In this document: one piece after another, positions 28,095 to 36,324 of the stretch
Position numbering within the stretch: the first letter of the stretch is position 1
How the letters are laid out: the number at the start of each line of letters is the position of its first letter
Assembly: GCA_014584695.1 (NCBI GenBank)
Contig: JACTMI010000015.1
Coordinates: 1 to 64,000 of the forward strand
DNA: 64,000 bases
Direction of reading: 5' to 3'
Source of the DNA: Acidobacteriota bacterium
GTDB taxonomy: Bacteria; Acidobacteriota; Thermoanaerobaculia; Multivoradales; JAGPDF01
The notes under the pieces: model-generated
Seen by the model: only the letters and a program-made list of their open reading frames with translations
What the model was told of the DNA's origin: nothing
Databases searched by the model: none
Translations under genes and position numbers: made by a program

Positions 28095-29285
28095 CTAGGC
28101 GGCACGCTCGACCGCGGCCTCTTCGCCCTCGCCGCGCAGGTAGCGCACGCCGCGCTCGAGGATGAGGTCGCGCAGCTTGCGCTCGCGATCGCCGAAGCGG
28201 ACCTGCAGCTCGTCGACCAGGAGATCCGGCACCAGGCCACTCGAGATCGGCTGCCCGTCGGGACCGCTGTAGAACCCGGTGGTCAGGTGGAGCCGGCCGC
28301 CGCCGGCGAGCTCGATCAGCGAGCGCTCGCCGGCCCAGCCGAACGTCCGCACGCCGACCAGCTTCGCGCCGGCGCGCTCGCGCAGCGCCACCGCGAGCAG
28401 CTCGGCGGCGCCGAGCGTGCCGGAGTCGACCAGCACGGCGAGCTCGCCGCTCCAGAGCGGCGCGGACTCGCCGCGGAACTCCCGCACCTCGCGCCCCTGC
28501 TCGCGCAGCGAACCGAGCGCGCCTTCGGCGAAGAGAGCGGCCACCGGGTAGGCGTCGGCCGGCGCGCCGCCGGCCAGGCCCCGCAGGTCGATCAACAGCT
28601 TGCTCGCGCCGCGGCCGGCGAGCTCGGTGAGCAGCGGCCGTACCGCGGTGGCCGTGCCGGGCTCGAAGCGAGCGAGGTGGAGCATCGGCAGCCCCTCGAC
28701 CTCCTCGAGTCGGGGCGACGCGGTGGCGAAGGCGCCGATCTCGAGGATCAGCTCCTTCGGCTCTCCCCGGCGCAGCACCTCGCACTTGCGCTTGGCGCCG
28801 GCCTCGCCGGTGACCAGCGTCAACAGCTCCCAGGTCGGCATCTCGCGCGTCGAGCGACCGTCGATCTCGGCCAGCAGGTCGCCGGCCTCGAAGCCGGCGC
28901 CGGCGGCCGGGCTCCCCTCCTCGACCGCGACGACGTAGGCGATGCCGCGCTCCTTGGCCACGGTGAGTCCGCTGCGCGGCGCGGCGGGATCGACCGCCGC
29001 GCGGTAGCGTTCGAGCGCCGCCGCCGGCAGGTAGAGCGAGAAGGCGTCGAGCGCCTCGGTGGATCCCTCCATGGCTCCGACCAGCAGGCGGTCGACTTCG
29101 GTCGGGTCGACGTAGCTGTTGCGCACCAGCCCCAGCACCTCGGAGAAGATCGCCAAGTACTTGTAGAGGGAGTCCTCGCCGTCGTCGGCGCCGCGGCGGT
29201 CGGTGGCGCTCCAGAGCACGCCAGCGACCAGCGGTACCAGCACGGCGAGCGAGACGGCGAGAAAGAGGGCGCGGCTCTTGGTCAT
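28095..29285 (-). CDS. S41 (CtpA-like) peptidase homologue lacking the catalytic Ser/Lys
   Basis: 396 residues: N-terminal signal anchor (about 5-26), a helical region, a PDZ domain (about 105-185, GSPAAGAGFEAGDLLAEIDG) and the S41 core. In active C-terminal processing peptidases the Ser and Lys lie 25 residues apart in G-[ST]-A-S-A-S-E-I and T-F-G-K-G. Here the equivalents are GTLGAAEL with Gly292 and TFGWAGE with Trp317, exactly 25 apart. Both catalytic residues are therefore replaced, while the fold-defining residues remain. It is probably a scaffold or adaptor for the neighbouring EnvC-like protein. The frame is intact, so this is not a pseudogene. Confidence 0.85.
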   Translation of the reverse strand: MTKSRALFLAVSLAVLVPLVAGVLWSATDRRGADDGEDSLYKYLAIFSEVLGLVRNSYVDPTEVDRLLVGAMEGSTEALDAFSLYLPAAALERYRAAVDPAAPRSGLTVAKERGIAYVVAVEEGSPAAGAGFEAGDLLAEIDGRSTREMPTWELLTLVTGEAGAKRKCEVLRRGEPKELILEIGAFATASPRLEEVEGLPMLHLARFEPGTATAVRPLLTELAGRGASKLLIDLRGLAGGAPADAYPVAALFAEGALGSLREQGREVREFRGESAPLWSGELAVLVDSGTLGAAELLAVALRERAGAKLVGVRTFGWAGERSLIELAGGGRLHLTTGFYSGPDGQPISSGLVPDLLVDELQVRFGDRERKLRDLILERGVRYLRGEGEEAAVERAA

Positions 29286-29304
29286 GACGAAGCTCGGTGG
29301 ATGG

Positions 29305-30465
29305 TCAACGGATCCAGAGCCGCGGATTCTCCGGGCGGTTCTCGACGCGGATCTCGAAGTAGAGGCTCGCGGCCGCCCGCCCGATCGGCGCGTGCAAGGA
29401 TAGCATGTCGTCGCGCGTCACCCGCAGCTCCGCGAGCCCCGCGTAGAGCGTGAAGACGCGCCCCGCGTGCTGCACCACCACGGTCGGTCCATAGCCTTCG
29501 AACGGCGCCGCGAAGACGACGCGGCCAGGGTAGACCGCGCGCACCTCGGAGCCCTCGCGGGAAGCGATCTCGACGCCGTTGTGCGGCACGCGCGTCCGGT
29601 AGCGCGGATCCAGCCGCGGCCCGAACTCGACCGTCACCCGGCCGGCGACGGGCCAGTCGAGGACGCCGCGGAAGTCCTGGATCGGCAGGCCGGAGAGCGC
29701 CGCGGTGTTGCGGCCGTAGAGGAAGTCGAGGAACGCCGACAGCTTGCGCGCCCGGTCGGCCAGCTCGAGCGCGCGATCCGCGAGCCGGTCGCCTTCGCGC
29801 CGCGCGCCGGCCAGCAGGCGGCTCTTCTCGCGCTCGAGCCGCGCCAGCTCGTCGCGCCGCCGGCCCTGCTGATCGAGCCACGCGTCCGCCTCGCGCCGGG
29901 CCGCGACCAGCTCGTCCCGCTCGACGCTCAGCCGCGCGCGCAGGTCCTCGAAGCGCGCCACCAGCTCGGCGTCGCGCCGCACCAGATAGCGGGTCCAGCG
30001 CACGGCCGGCAAGAGCTCCTCGCCGCGCTCGAGCGCCAGCAGCAGCCGCAGCGGGCCGTGGCGGCCGAGCCGGTAGAGCCCGGAGAGTCTGGCCTCGAGG
30101 CGCTGGCGCTCGCCGGCCAGCCGGCGCTCCAGCTCGGCGATCGCCGCCGCGCTGGTCGCCACCCGCTCGGCGGCGAGCGCCGAGGCGGTGGTGGCTTCGG
30201 CCAGCCGGCGCTCCTGCAGCTCGAGCTCGAGCGTGGTCCGCTCGAGCTCGCCCTCGAGGCCGCGCGCGCGCGAACGGACGCGCTCGACCTGCGCCGTCAA
30301 CCGCGCGATCTCGCCGCGGATCTGCTCGAGCTCGGCCTCGCGATCCTCGACCGGCGCAGCGGGTTGGGCCGCGAGCGAGATCGCGAGCAGGCCGCAAGCC
30401 AACGCCGCCGCCAGCCGACGGCCGGCGACGGCCCCCCGAGCGCTTCCGCCGGCGAGTCGCGGCAT
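29305..30465 (-). CDS. envC: EnvC-like murein hydrolase activator (degenerate LytM)
   Basis: 386 residues with a signal peptide (about 1-38), a long coiled coil (about 40-250) and a C-terminal M23/LytM domain (about 268-386). The LytM Zn ligands are altered: HxxxD is H295-NGV-E299, the YAH motif is YAG (341-343) and the terminal HLH is SLY (367-369). Such degenerate LytM domains are typical of EnvC/NlpD, which activate amidases at the septum instead of cutting peptidoglycan. It is followed 19 nt later by the S41-like gene. The symbol is by domain order and genome context; no FtsEX lies adjacent. Confidence 0.82.
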   Translation of the reverse strand: MPRLAGGSARGAVAGRRLAAALACGLLAISLAAQPAAPVEDREAELEQIRGEIARLTAQVERVRSRARGLEGELERTTLELELQERRLAEATTASALAAERVATSAAAIAELERRLAGERQRLEARLSGLYRLGRHGPLRLLLALERGEELLPAVRWTRYLVRRDAELVARFEDLRARLSVERDELVAARREADAWLDQQGRRRDELARLEREKSRLLAGARREGDRLADRALELADRARKLSAFLDFLYGRNTAALSGLPIQDFRGVLDWPVAGRVTVEFGPRLDPRYRTRVPHNGVEIASREGSEVRAVYPGRVVFAAPFEGYGPTVVVQHAGRVFTLYAGLAELRVTRDDMLSLHAPIGRAAASLYFEIRVENRPENPRLWIR

Positions 30466-30485
30466 CGAGCGCCGAGCCTATCGTT

Positions 30486-32669
30486 CTACCGGCGCAGCAG
30501 GCTCTTGCCGTCGAGCGGGACCGCCGACTCGACGCCGTAGAGATCGAGCAGCGTCGGCATCACGTCCGCCATGTAGGGCTTCTCGGCGAGCGTCAGGTGG
30601 CGGTTGGAGAACAGGATGCCGTCGACCAGCGGCGGATAGACCGAGCAGTGATCCGCGCTCCAGACGTCGAGGTTCGGCTCGACCACCCGCTTGGCGACGA
30701 TGCCGAGCGTGTCCTGCCAGCCGACCCGGTAGCCCGAGGCGTTGGCCGGGAAGAGGTCGGGAATGAGCTCGGGGTCGTAGACGCCGTAGGCCTCGTCGCG
30801 GGTGAAGACGTAGGCCACCGGATGCTCGCCGGTCTCGGGGTCGACATAGCGCGGCAGGCGGTCCTTGATCTCCGCGACCAGCTGCTGGTACGGCTCGCCC
30901 GGCGGCACGATCCCCTGCCCCTCGCGCCCCTGGAGGTTGACGTAGATGTTGCCGAGCCCCATGGCGTAGGCGCGGGTCTTCGACCAGTCGACGCTCTGGA
31001 AGAACGTCCCCTTGTCGAACAGGTCCTCGAGGTTGGCGCGCTGGTCGGACTCGCCCTGGAGCACCAGGTAACCCTCGTGCGCCAGCCAGGTGTTGTAGTT
31101 CATCGTCCGCCGCCAGGGCGCGAAGCCGTGGTCCGAGACGACGAACAGGTACGCGTCCTGCGGCATCCGCTCGAGCACTTCGCCGACGATGCGGTCCATG
31201 TCCTGGTAGGCGCGCAAGATCGAGCCGCCGTACCGGGCGCCGTCCTCGGGCGTGTGGAGCGGGTGCTCGGGGTCGATGTGTCGCCACATCACGTGCTGCA
31301 CCCGGTCGGTGAACTCGAAGTAGTGGAAGTAGACGTCCCAGTCGTCGGCGAGCAGGCCGGCGAGCATTTTCTCGTCGGTCTCGACGGTGAAGTCGGTGTC
31401 CTCGAAGAAGACGTCGTCGTCGATCGTGCCGCCCTTGATCGACCAGGTGTCGACCATCCAGCCGATGGTCTTGAACAGGCCGAACCGCCGGACCAGATCG
31501 CCCGCGAAGGAGCGGGGCGTGGTGACGTCGACGATCGGCGGCAGGTTCTCGGGGTCGAACTGGATCGGCGACAGGTAGACCCTCACCTCGGGCTCGATCG
31601 ACAGCACGCGGAAGCGTCCGATGCCGGTCAGCTTGATCAGCGGGTTGAACGGGAAGACGAAGCGAACCCAGGGGCTCCACTCGCCCGCGGCCAGCGCCAG
31701 CCGGGCGCCGGAGACCTCGATGCCGAGCCGCGACTTGTCCGCCGCGACGTCGAAGCGGATCGGGATCCGGATGTAGTCGGACTGCCCCGGGAAGAGCTTG
31801 TTCGGCGGCCCCTGGAGCGAGGCGTCGATGATGCCCTTGTTGTCGACCAGCTCGACGATCTCGATCGACACCTCGTTGCCGCTGCGCGGCTGGAAGAAGA
31901 GCTCCGAGGTGAAGTAGAACGGCTTGCCGATCCGGAACGACAGATCCGGCGTGCCGAGACCGGCGAGCAGCTCGCCGTGCGGATAGGGCTCGGGTGGGAA
32001 GGTGACCGGCATGCGCATCACCCGCACCTTCTTGCCGGCGGCGCCGAGCACCTCCCAGAAGGTCTCGCCCTGCTGCCGATTGATGGCGAGCGGCCGCTGG
32101 GCGGGCAGCATGGTCGCCGCCACCCAGCCCACGCCGCCGCCGGCCACGGCGCCGAACAGCAGCGCGATCGCCGCGGCCTTGGCGGGGCGGGCGCGGAACA
32201 GCCGCAGCGCCACCAGCACCAGCGCGAAGACCAGGGCTCCCGCGCCGAGGCCGAACACCCAGCCGTTGCGCTCGCCGTAGAGGAAGGGCACCGTGGTCTC
32301 GTCGAACGCCGCGAAGCTCGGCCGGTAGGTCGCGGTGTCGCGCTTGAGGAAGTCGAAGATGGCGTGGCGACCCGGGTTCAGGCCGGTCGAGAAGGTCGAC
32401 CAGGAGACCGGGGTCTGCGAGGGGATCGTCGAGCGCAGCGGCGAGAAGGTCCCCTCGTCCCGCAGCCGGGCCAGATTCGGCAGCTTGCCTTCGTCCATCC
32501 ACTGCGCGGTCATCGCCGCGTCGGCGCCGTCGAAACCGAGCACGACGACGCGCGGGGCACCCCCGTCCGAGGCGGCCGAGCCGGGAGCCGCAGTCGGCCA
32601 GAGGGTCGCGGCGGCCAACGCCAGCGCGGCGGAGAGGGTGCGGCCGGGGGTCCGTCGCTTCGTCGTCAC
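30486..32669 (-). CDS. Membrane alkaline-phosphatase-superfamily phosphodiesterase
   Basis: 727 residues. Signal sequence (about 1-33), first metal-ligand Asp47 (LGFDGAD), nucleophile region TPVSWSTFSTG (81-95), two TM helices inserted at about 137-187, a beta-rich insert (about 240-380), then D455-RVQ-H459 and SDHG (D513, H514), and a last His in SADHCSV. All ligand positions of the type I phosphodiesterase/nucleotide pyrophosphatase group are kept, so it is probably active. The substrate is unknown. GTG 32669 is chosen; GAGGAG lies about 9 nt upstream. It precedes envC on the same strand. Confidence 0.85.
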   Translation of the reverse strand: MTTKRRTPGRTLSAALALAAATLWPTAAPGSAASDGGAPRVVVLGFDGADAAMTAQWMDEGKLPNLARLRDEGTFSPLRSTIPSQTPVSWSTFSTGLNPGRHAIFDFLKRDTATYRPSFAAFDETTVPFLYGERNGWVFGLGAGALVFALVLVALRLFRARPAKAAAIALLFGAVAGGGVGWVAATMLPAQRPLAINRQQGETFWEVLGAAGKKVRVMRMPVTFPPEPYPHGELLAGLGTPDLSFRIGKPFYFTSELFFQPRSGNEVSIEIVELVDNKGIIDASLQGPPNKLFPGQSDYIRIPIRFDVAADKSRLGIEVSGARLALAAGEWSPWVRFVFPFNPLIKLTGIGRFRVLSIEPEVRVYLSPIQFDPENLPPIVDVTTPRSFAGDLVRRFGLFKTIGWMVDTWSIKGGTIDDDVFFEDTDFTVETDEKMLAGLLADDWDVYFHYFEFTDRVQHVMWRHIDPEHPLHTPEDGARYGGSILRAYQDMDRIVGEVLERMPQDAYLFVVSDHGFAPWRRTMNYNTWLAHEGYLVLQGESDQRANLEDLFDKGTFFQSVDWSKTRAYAMGLGNIYVNLQGREGQGIVPPGEPYQQLVAEIKDRLPRYVDPETGEHPVAYVFTRDEAYGVYDPELIPDLFPANASGYRVGWQDTLGIVAKRVVEPNLDVWSADHCSVYPPLVDGILFSNRHLTLAEKPYMADVMPTLLDLYGVESAVPLDGKSLLRR

Positions 32670-32795
32670 GGCTGAGGCTCCTCGGGGTGTCGAAGGGTCG
32701 GTCCCGCGCGCTCGGCTCGGCACGGGTCGGCGGATCCTAGCAAACGGCCCGCGAGGCCGGCCCGCTCTCCCGCTCACCTCCGGCCGGCGCCGACG

Positions 32796-32801
32796 TAGAC
32801 T
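32796..32801 (+). promoter_or_regulatory. Predicted -10 box upstream of sigma-like gene
   Basis: TAGACT followed by 6 nt and GTG at 32808. By the rule seen elsewhere in the window transcription would begin at that GTG, which opens an 18-codon frame overlapping the next gene. Confidence 0.4.
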
Positions 32802-32807
32802 CCCGCC

Positions 32808-32864
32808 GTGCTTCACACCCGAGAGCCTGGGGCGGGCGCCGGCCGGCGGCGGCGGAATGGCTGA
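32808..32864 (+). CDS. Possible 18-codon leaderless leader peptide
   Basis: The GTG lies 6 nt after TAGACT and opens a short frame encoding MLHTREPGAGAGRRRRNG, ending at TGA 32862-32864. The frame overlaps the start of the sigma-like gene (ATG 32857) by 8 bp in another frame. Four successive CGG Arg codons precede the end. The downstream ATG has no clear Shine-Dalgarno, so re-initiation after this peptide is plausible. It may equally be a chance frame. Confidence 0.3.
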   Translation: MLHTREPGAGAGRRRRNG

Positions 32865-33873
32865 AGCTCCGCGACTCGACCCCGCGCTCGGCGCCTTCGT
32901 CGACTCGCGGAGCGAAGCGGATGCCGACGACCGCCTGGGCGCGCTGCTCGAAGAGGTGGCGCGGCCGGTGGTGGCGCGGGTCGTGCGCGCGCAGCTCGCG
33001 GGGGTGCCGGAATCCGACCGCGAGGACGTCGCCGCCGGGGCGCTCCTGCGGTTGACCGAGCGGCTGCGCGCCCTGCGCGCGGGCGAGGCCACGGAGACGA
33101 TCGAGAGCCTGCGCGCCTACGCGATCGTCACCGCCCAGAACGGCTGCCGAGCTTTCCTGCGCGCCCGCCAGCCGGAGCGGACCCGCCTCGGCAATCAGGT
33201 CCGCTACCTGCTCGGGCACGATCCCGCCCTCGCCCGTTGGCCGGGCGCCGACGGCGCCTGGTTGGCCGGTCTGGCCGGCTGGCGCGGCCGCGCCGCCGAG
33301 CGACCCCGCCCCGACCTCGACGGCCTGCCGCTCGAACGCGCCGCGGCCGAGCTCGAGCTCGGCGAGCTCATTCGACGCCTGCTGCTGCTCCGCGGCGGCC
33401 CCTGGCCGGTCCTCGACTTGGTCGCCGCGCTCGCCGAGCTGCGCGGGGTCCGGGACCAACCGCTCGTCTCGCTGACCGAACCCGCCGCCGACGAGGACGA
33501 GGCCGCCCCTGGCCAGGAGCCGGTCGAGACCAGGCCCGGGCCCCTGCGCGAGGCGGAGGACCGTCAGTTCCTGAGCCGGATCTGGGCCGAGGTCCGCGAC
33601 CTCCCCCGGCGCCAGCGGGTGGCGCTGCTGCTCAATCTGCGCGACGCCGGCGGCGGCGACATGCTGTCGCTGCTGCCGGTGACCGGCCTGGCGAGTGCCG
33701 GCGAAGTCGCCCGCGTGCTCGACCTCCCCGCCGCGGAGCTGGCCGAGCTGTGGCCGCGGCTGCCGCTCGAGGACCGCGAGATCGCGGCCCTGCTCCAGGC
33801 GACGCCGAGGCAGGTCATCAACCTGCGCAAGAGCGCCCGCGAGCGGCTCGCCCGCCGGACGCGGCACCCCTGA
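32857..33873 (+). CDS. Atypical sigma-70-like (ECF-like) factor
   Basis: 338 residues. The N-terminal part resembles sigma region 2 (VPESDREDVAAGALLRLTERLRAL). The C-terminal part resembles region 4 (DLPRRQRVALLLNL, then LEDREIAALLQATPRQVINLRKSARERLARR, a helix-turn-helix ending in basic residues). About 190 residues of Ala/Pro/Glu-rich sequence, far longer than the usual ECF linker, lie between them. The next gene, 92 bp downstream, encodes a membrane protein with the size and layout of an anti-sigma factor. Call based on motif placement, not on strong similarity. Confidence 0.6.
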   Translation: MAEAPRLDPALGAFVDSRSEADADDRLGALLEEVARPVVARVVRAQLAGVPESDREDVAAGALLRLTERLRALRAGEATETIESLRAYAIVTAQNGCRAFLRARQPERTRLGNQVRYLLGHDPALARWPGADGAWLAGLAGWRGRAAERPRPDLDGLPLERAAAELELGELIRRLLLLRGGPWPVLDLVAALAELRGVRDQPLVSLTEPAADEDEAAPGQEPVETRPGPLREAEDRQFLSRIWAEVRDLPRRQRVALLLNLRDAGGGDMLSLLPVTGLASAGEVARVLDLPAAELAELWPRLPLEDREIAALLQATPRQVINLRKSARERLARRTRHP

Positions 33874-33965
33874 GCGAGGCCCGTCCAGCCGGCTTCGAGA
33901 GGCTCCAAGGTAACCCGGGGCGCGATTCCGCGTCTCCTCCGGTGGGAGACGACGACGTGCTACGG

Positions 33966-34442
33966 ATGACCCCGAGGAGCGACGTACCCGAGCCGGTCGA
34001 CCTGGCCGCCCAGGCCCGCCTGGCCGCGTTCCTGCGCGGCGAGCTGGCCCAGGCCGAGGTCGAGGCGCCGAGCTACGACGAGCTGGAGGCCTACGTTGAC
34101 GGCCAGCTCGATCCTGCCGACGCCGAGGCGTTCGCCACCCGCCTCGAGGACGATCCGCTGCTCGCCGCCGAAGTCGCCGACCTCGAGCGCCTGCGCGAGC
34201 TACTGGCGCGGCGCCGGGGAGCCGGGGCGGCTCCGCCCAGCCGGGCGGTTCCGCGCTGGTTCTGGGCGGCCGCCGCGACACTCGCGGTCGCCGTGGCCGG
34301 GACGGTTGTCGAGCGCTCCCTCGCGCCGCACCGTCCCGTCGCCTCCCCTCAGATGGCAGCGGTCGAGAGCGAAGGGTCGGCGGAGACGATCTTCGGCGAC
34401 GGCTTCGAATCGGGCGGCATCGACGCCTGGCAGAGTCCCTGA
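33966..34442 (+). CDS. Anti-sigma-like single-pass membrane protein with FESGG tail
   Basis: 158 residues. The cytoplasmic part (1-95) includes DELEAYVDGQLDPADAEAFATRLEDDP, the putative zinc-finger/anti-sigma-type helix pattern seen in RsiW-like proteins but without the His/Cys ligands. One TM helix follows (about 97-116) and then a short extracytoplasmic segment ending TIFGDGFESGGIDAWQSP. That tail closely resembles the ends of the two secreted ELWxxDGT proteins 13-16 kb upstream. Gene order suggests it controls the sigma-like factor before it. In-frame GTG codons slightly upstream are possible alternative starts. Confidence 0.6.
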   Translation: MTPRSDVPEPVDLAAQARLAAFLRGELAQAEVEAPSYDELEAYVDGQLDPADAEAFATRLEDDPLLAAEVADLERLRELLARRRGAGAAPPSRAVPRWFWAAAATLAVAVAGTVVERSLAPHRPVASPQMAAVESEGSAETIFGDGFESGGIDAWQSP

Positions 34443-34467
34443 ACCCGCTCCGCGCCCGCCCCTCCCG

Positions 34468-34489
34468 GCCCCCCTCGCGGGGGCTTTTT
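34468..34489 (+). terminator. Rho-independent terminator after anti-sigma-like gene
   Basis: Stem GCCCCC/GGGGGC with a 5-nt loop followed by TTTTT, 26 bp after the stop codon. It ends the sigma/anti-sigma transcript before the convergent gene. Confidence 0.8.
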
Positions 34490-34515
34490 CGTCTCCGTCG
34501 ACTTCCGTCTCCAGC

Positions 34516-36324
34516 TCAGAGATAGCCGAGCGAGCGCAAGCTCTCGAGGTATTCCTCACCGGCTCCCCCTGGCGCCGGACCGGGCCGCCGCTCGCCGAAG
34601 GTCGCCACCACGGCCGGCGCCGACGGCCAGCGACAGACCGGCGGCGGCTCCGGGAGCTGACGGCTCTGCGGCAGCCCGGCGGCCCGGAGCAACAGGGCTC
34701 CCAAGGCCTCGGGCGCGATCACTCCAGCCGCGACACCCTGGCAGCCCCGCCGCCAGAGGAAGCTTCGCCCCTCTCCACCGCCGCGCCGGCCCGGATCGAA
34801 GACGACCAGGATCGTCGTGACCTCCTCCGAGAGCTCGCCGATCCAGCCGTCGACCTCGTGCAGCTGGATGCGCACCAGATCGGCAAGCGAGACGTCGCCC
34901 CCAGTCCAGTCCTCGGCGAGGATGTCGAGCGACGGCTGGTAGAGGGCGACCACCCGCGGCGTTCCGGTCACCCCCAGGCTCCGGACCGCCGCCGCGCGAT
35001 AGAAACGGTCCGGCAGGATCGCGCGGTCGAGCGCCCGGCGCCAGGCCGCGGGGGGCAGCGCCGCCTCGAGCGGCGCCGCGAACGGCCCGGCGACCGCCTC
35101 CCGCGCCAGACCCTGCAGCTCCACCAGCCGCTCCGGCGGCTCGACCGCCCCCTCCGCGCTCCCCTGCAAGAGCTGGTAGGCGCCGTGGGCGACGACCAGG
35201 CCGGGCAGGGCTTCGGCCGGGTAGGTGGCCCACCAGCCCACCGCCACGACCGGCTCTCCGCCACGGGAGGCGAGCTCCCAGACCGTCGGCGCCCGCCGGC
35301 GATGGGAGAGCAGCGGCCGGTACTCGGCCAGCCCGAGCGGGAGAGCGATCCGCTGCCACCAGGGGCGCCAGGGGCCATTGCGGGCGAGCGGCGTCGCCAG
35401 ACCGAGCGGCCGAAAGGAGTCGAGCGCCACGACACCATGGCCCGACGGCGGCAGCCCGGTGGCGAGGGTGGTCCAGAACGCCGCCGGCGGCGCGGAGGCG
35501 TCGCGCCGGTGGCGTAACGTCACGCCGCCGCGCGCCGCCCGATCGGCGAGCGCCGGCAGATCCCCGCGCTGGAGCAGGTAGTCGATTTCTTCGGGCAGCA
35601 CGCCGTCGACGCCGACCACCACCAGTCGCTCCCCCGGCGCGCGCGGCAGCGACACCGGCGGCCGGGGCTGGTCCGGCTGCGGCACCGCGGCGGCGACCAG
35701 GGCGAGGGCGCCGACGCTGGCGGCGACTCCGAGCGCCAGGTGCCGCCGCGACACGAACCGCTCGGCCGGCGTCCAGCGCGTCAGCCGGATCTCGAAGGCG
35801 AGCAGCGCATCGGCCAGCAGCTTGGCGATCCAGGCTCCGGCGAGCGCGATGGCGAGCACCGCCAGCGCCCGCTCGGGGCGCGGCAGGCCGACCAGCAGCC
35901 GCCAGCCCCGCGCGACGCCCGCCCCCACCGCCAGCGCCGCGGCCACGGTCGCGGTGGCGAGCCGCAGTGGCTCGATGGTCGTCCGCGGCAGCTGCCGCAA
36001 GCCGGCCAGGAAGAGCGCGGCGAGCGCCAGGAAGCCGCTGCCGGCGGCGAGCGCCAGCGGCAAGAACAGGTGGCCGAACAGGACCAGCAGGTCGACCGGC
36101 GCCGCCGCGAACAGGCGGTTGGCCGCGCCCAGGGCCAGTGCGTTGAGCGCCGCCAGGAGGCTCCCGACCAGCAGGCCGACCTTGGCGGCGAGAGAGAGCA
36201 GAGCGCGGAACGGTGGCCTGGGCGCCAGTGCGTCCTGGAGCAGGAGCCGCTCGAAACGGTGCGACAGGTAGCCGAGCCGCTGCAGCTCGCCCCGGACCCG
36301 CGCGAGGTCGGCCGGCTCCTTCAC
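34516..36324 (-). CDS. Membrane alkaline-phosphatase-superfamily homologue, ligands degenerate
   Basis: 602 residues. Six or so TM helices fill residues 40-215. The C-terminal two thirds have the superfamily fold: VVGVDGVLPEEID (D240) and APPAAFWTTLATGLPPSGHG with a Thr near 285. The later metal positions differ: D467-ILA-E471 where DxxxH is expected, and FDPG (509-512) where SDHG is expected. No C-terminal ligand His is apparent. It is therefore probably catalytically inactive or uses another mechanism. The protein ends EYLESLRSLGYL, and LQRLGYL occurs again near the N-terminus. It overlaps the start of nothing and is followed by the terminator of the convergent pair. Confidence 0.7.
   Translation of the reverse strand: MKEPADLARVRGELQRLGYLSHRFERLLLQDALAPRPPFRALLSLAAKVGLLVGSLLAALNALALGAANRLFAAAPVDLLVLFGHLFLPLALAAGSGFLALAALFLAGLRQLPRTTIEPLRLATATVAAALAVGAGVARGWRLLVGLPRPERALAVLAIALAGAWIAKLLADALLAFEIRLTRWTPAERFVSRRHLALGVAASVGALALVAAAVPQPDQPRPPVSLPRAPGERLVVVGVDGVLPEEIDYLLQRGDLPALADRAARGGVTLRHRRDASAPPAAFWTTLATGLPPSGHGVVALDSFRPLGLATPLARNGPWRPWWQRIALPLGLAEYRPLLSHRRRAPTVWELASRGGEPVVAVGWWATYPAEALPGLVVAHGAYQLLQGSAEGAVEPPERLVELQGLAREAVAGPFAAPLEAALPPAAWRRALDRAILPDRFYRAAAVRSLGVTGTPRVVALYQPSLDILAEDWTGGDVSLADLVRIQLHEVDGWIGELSEEVTTILVVFDPGRRGGGEGRSFLWRRGCQGVAAGVIAPEALGALLLRAAGLPQSRQLPEPPPVCRWPSAPAVVATFGERRPGPAPGGAGEEYLESLRSLGYL

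Noticed and set aside
28095-29285. S41 gene as a pseudogene
   Set aside because: The frame is full length with intact signal anchor and PDZ region; only the catalytic residues are changed.
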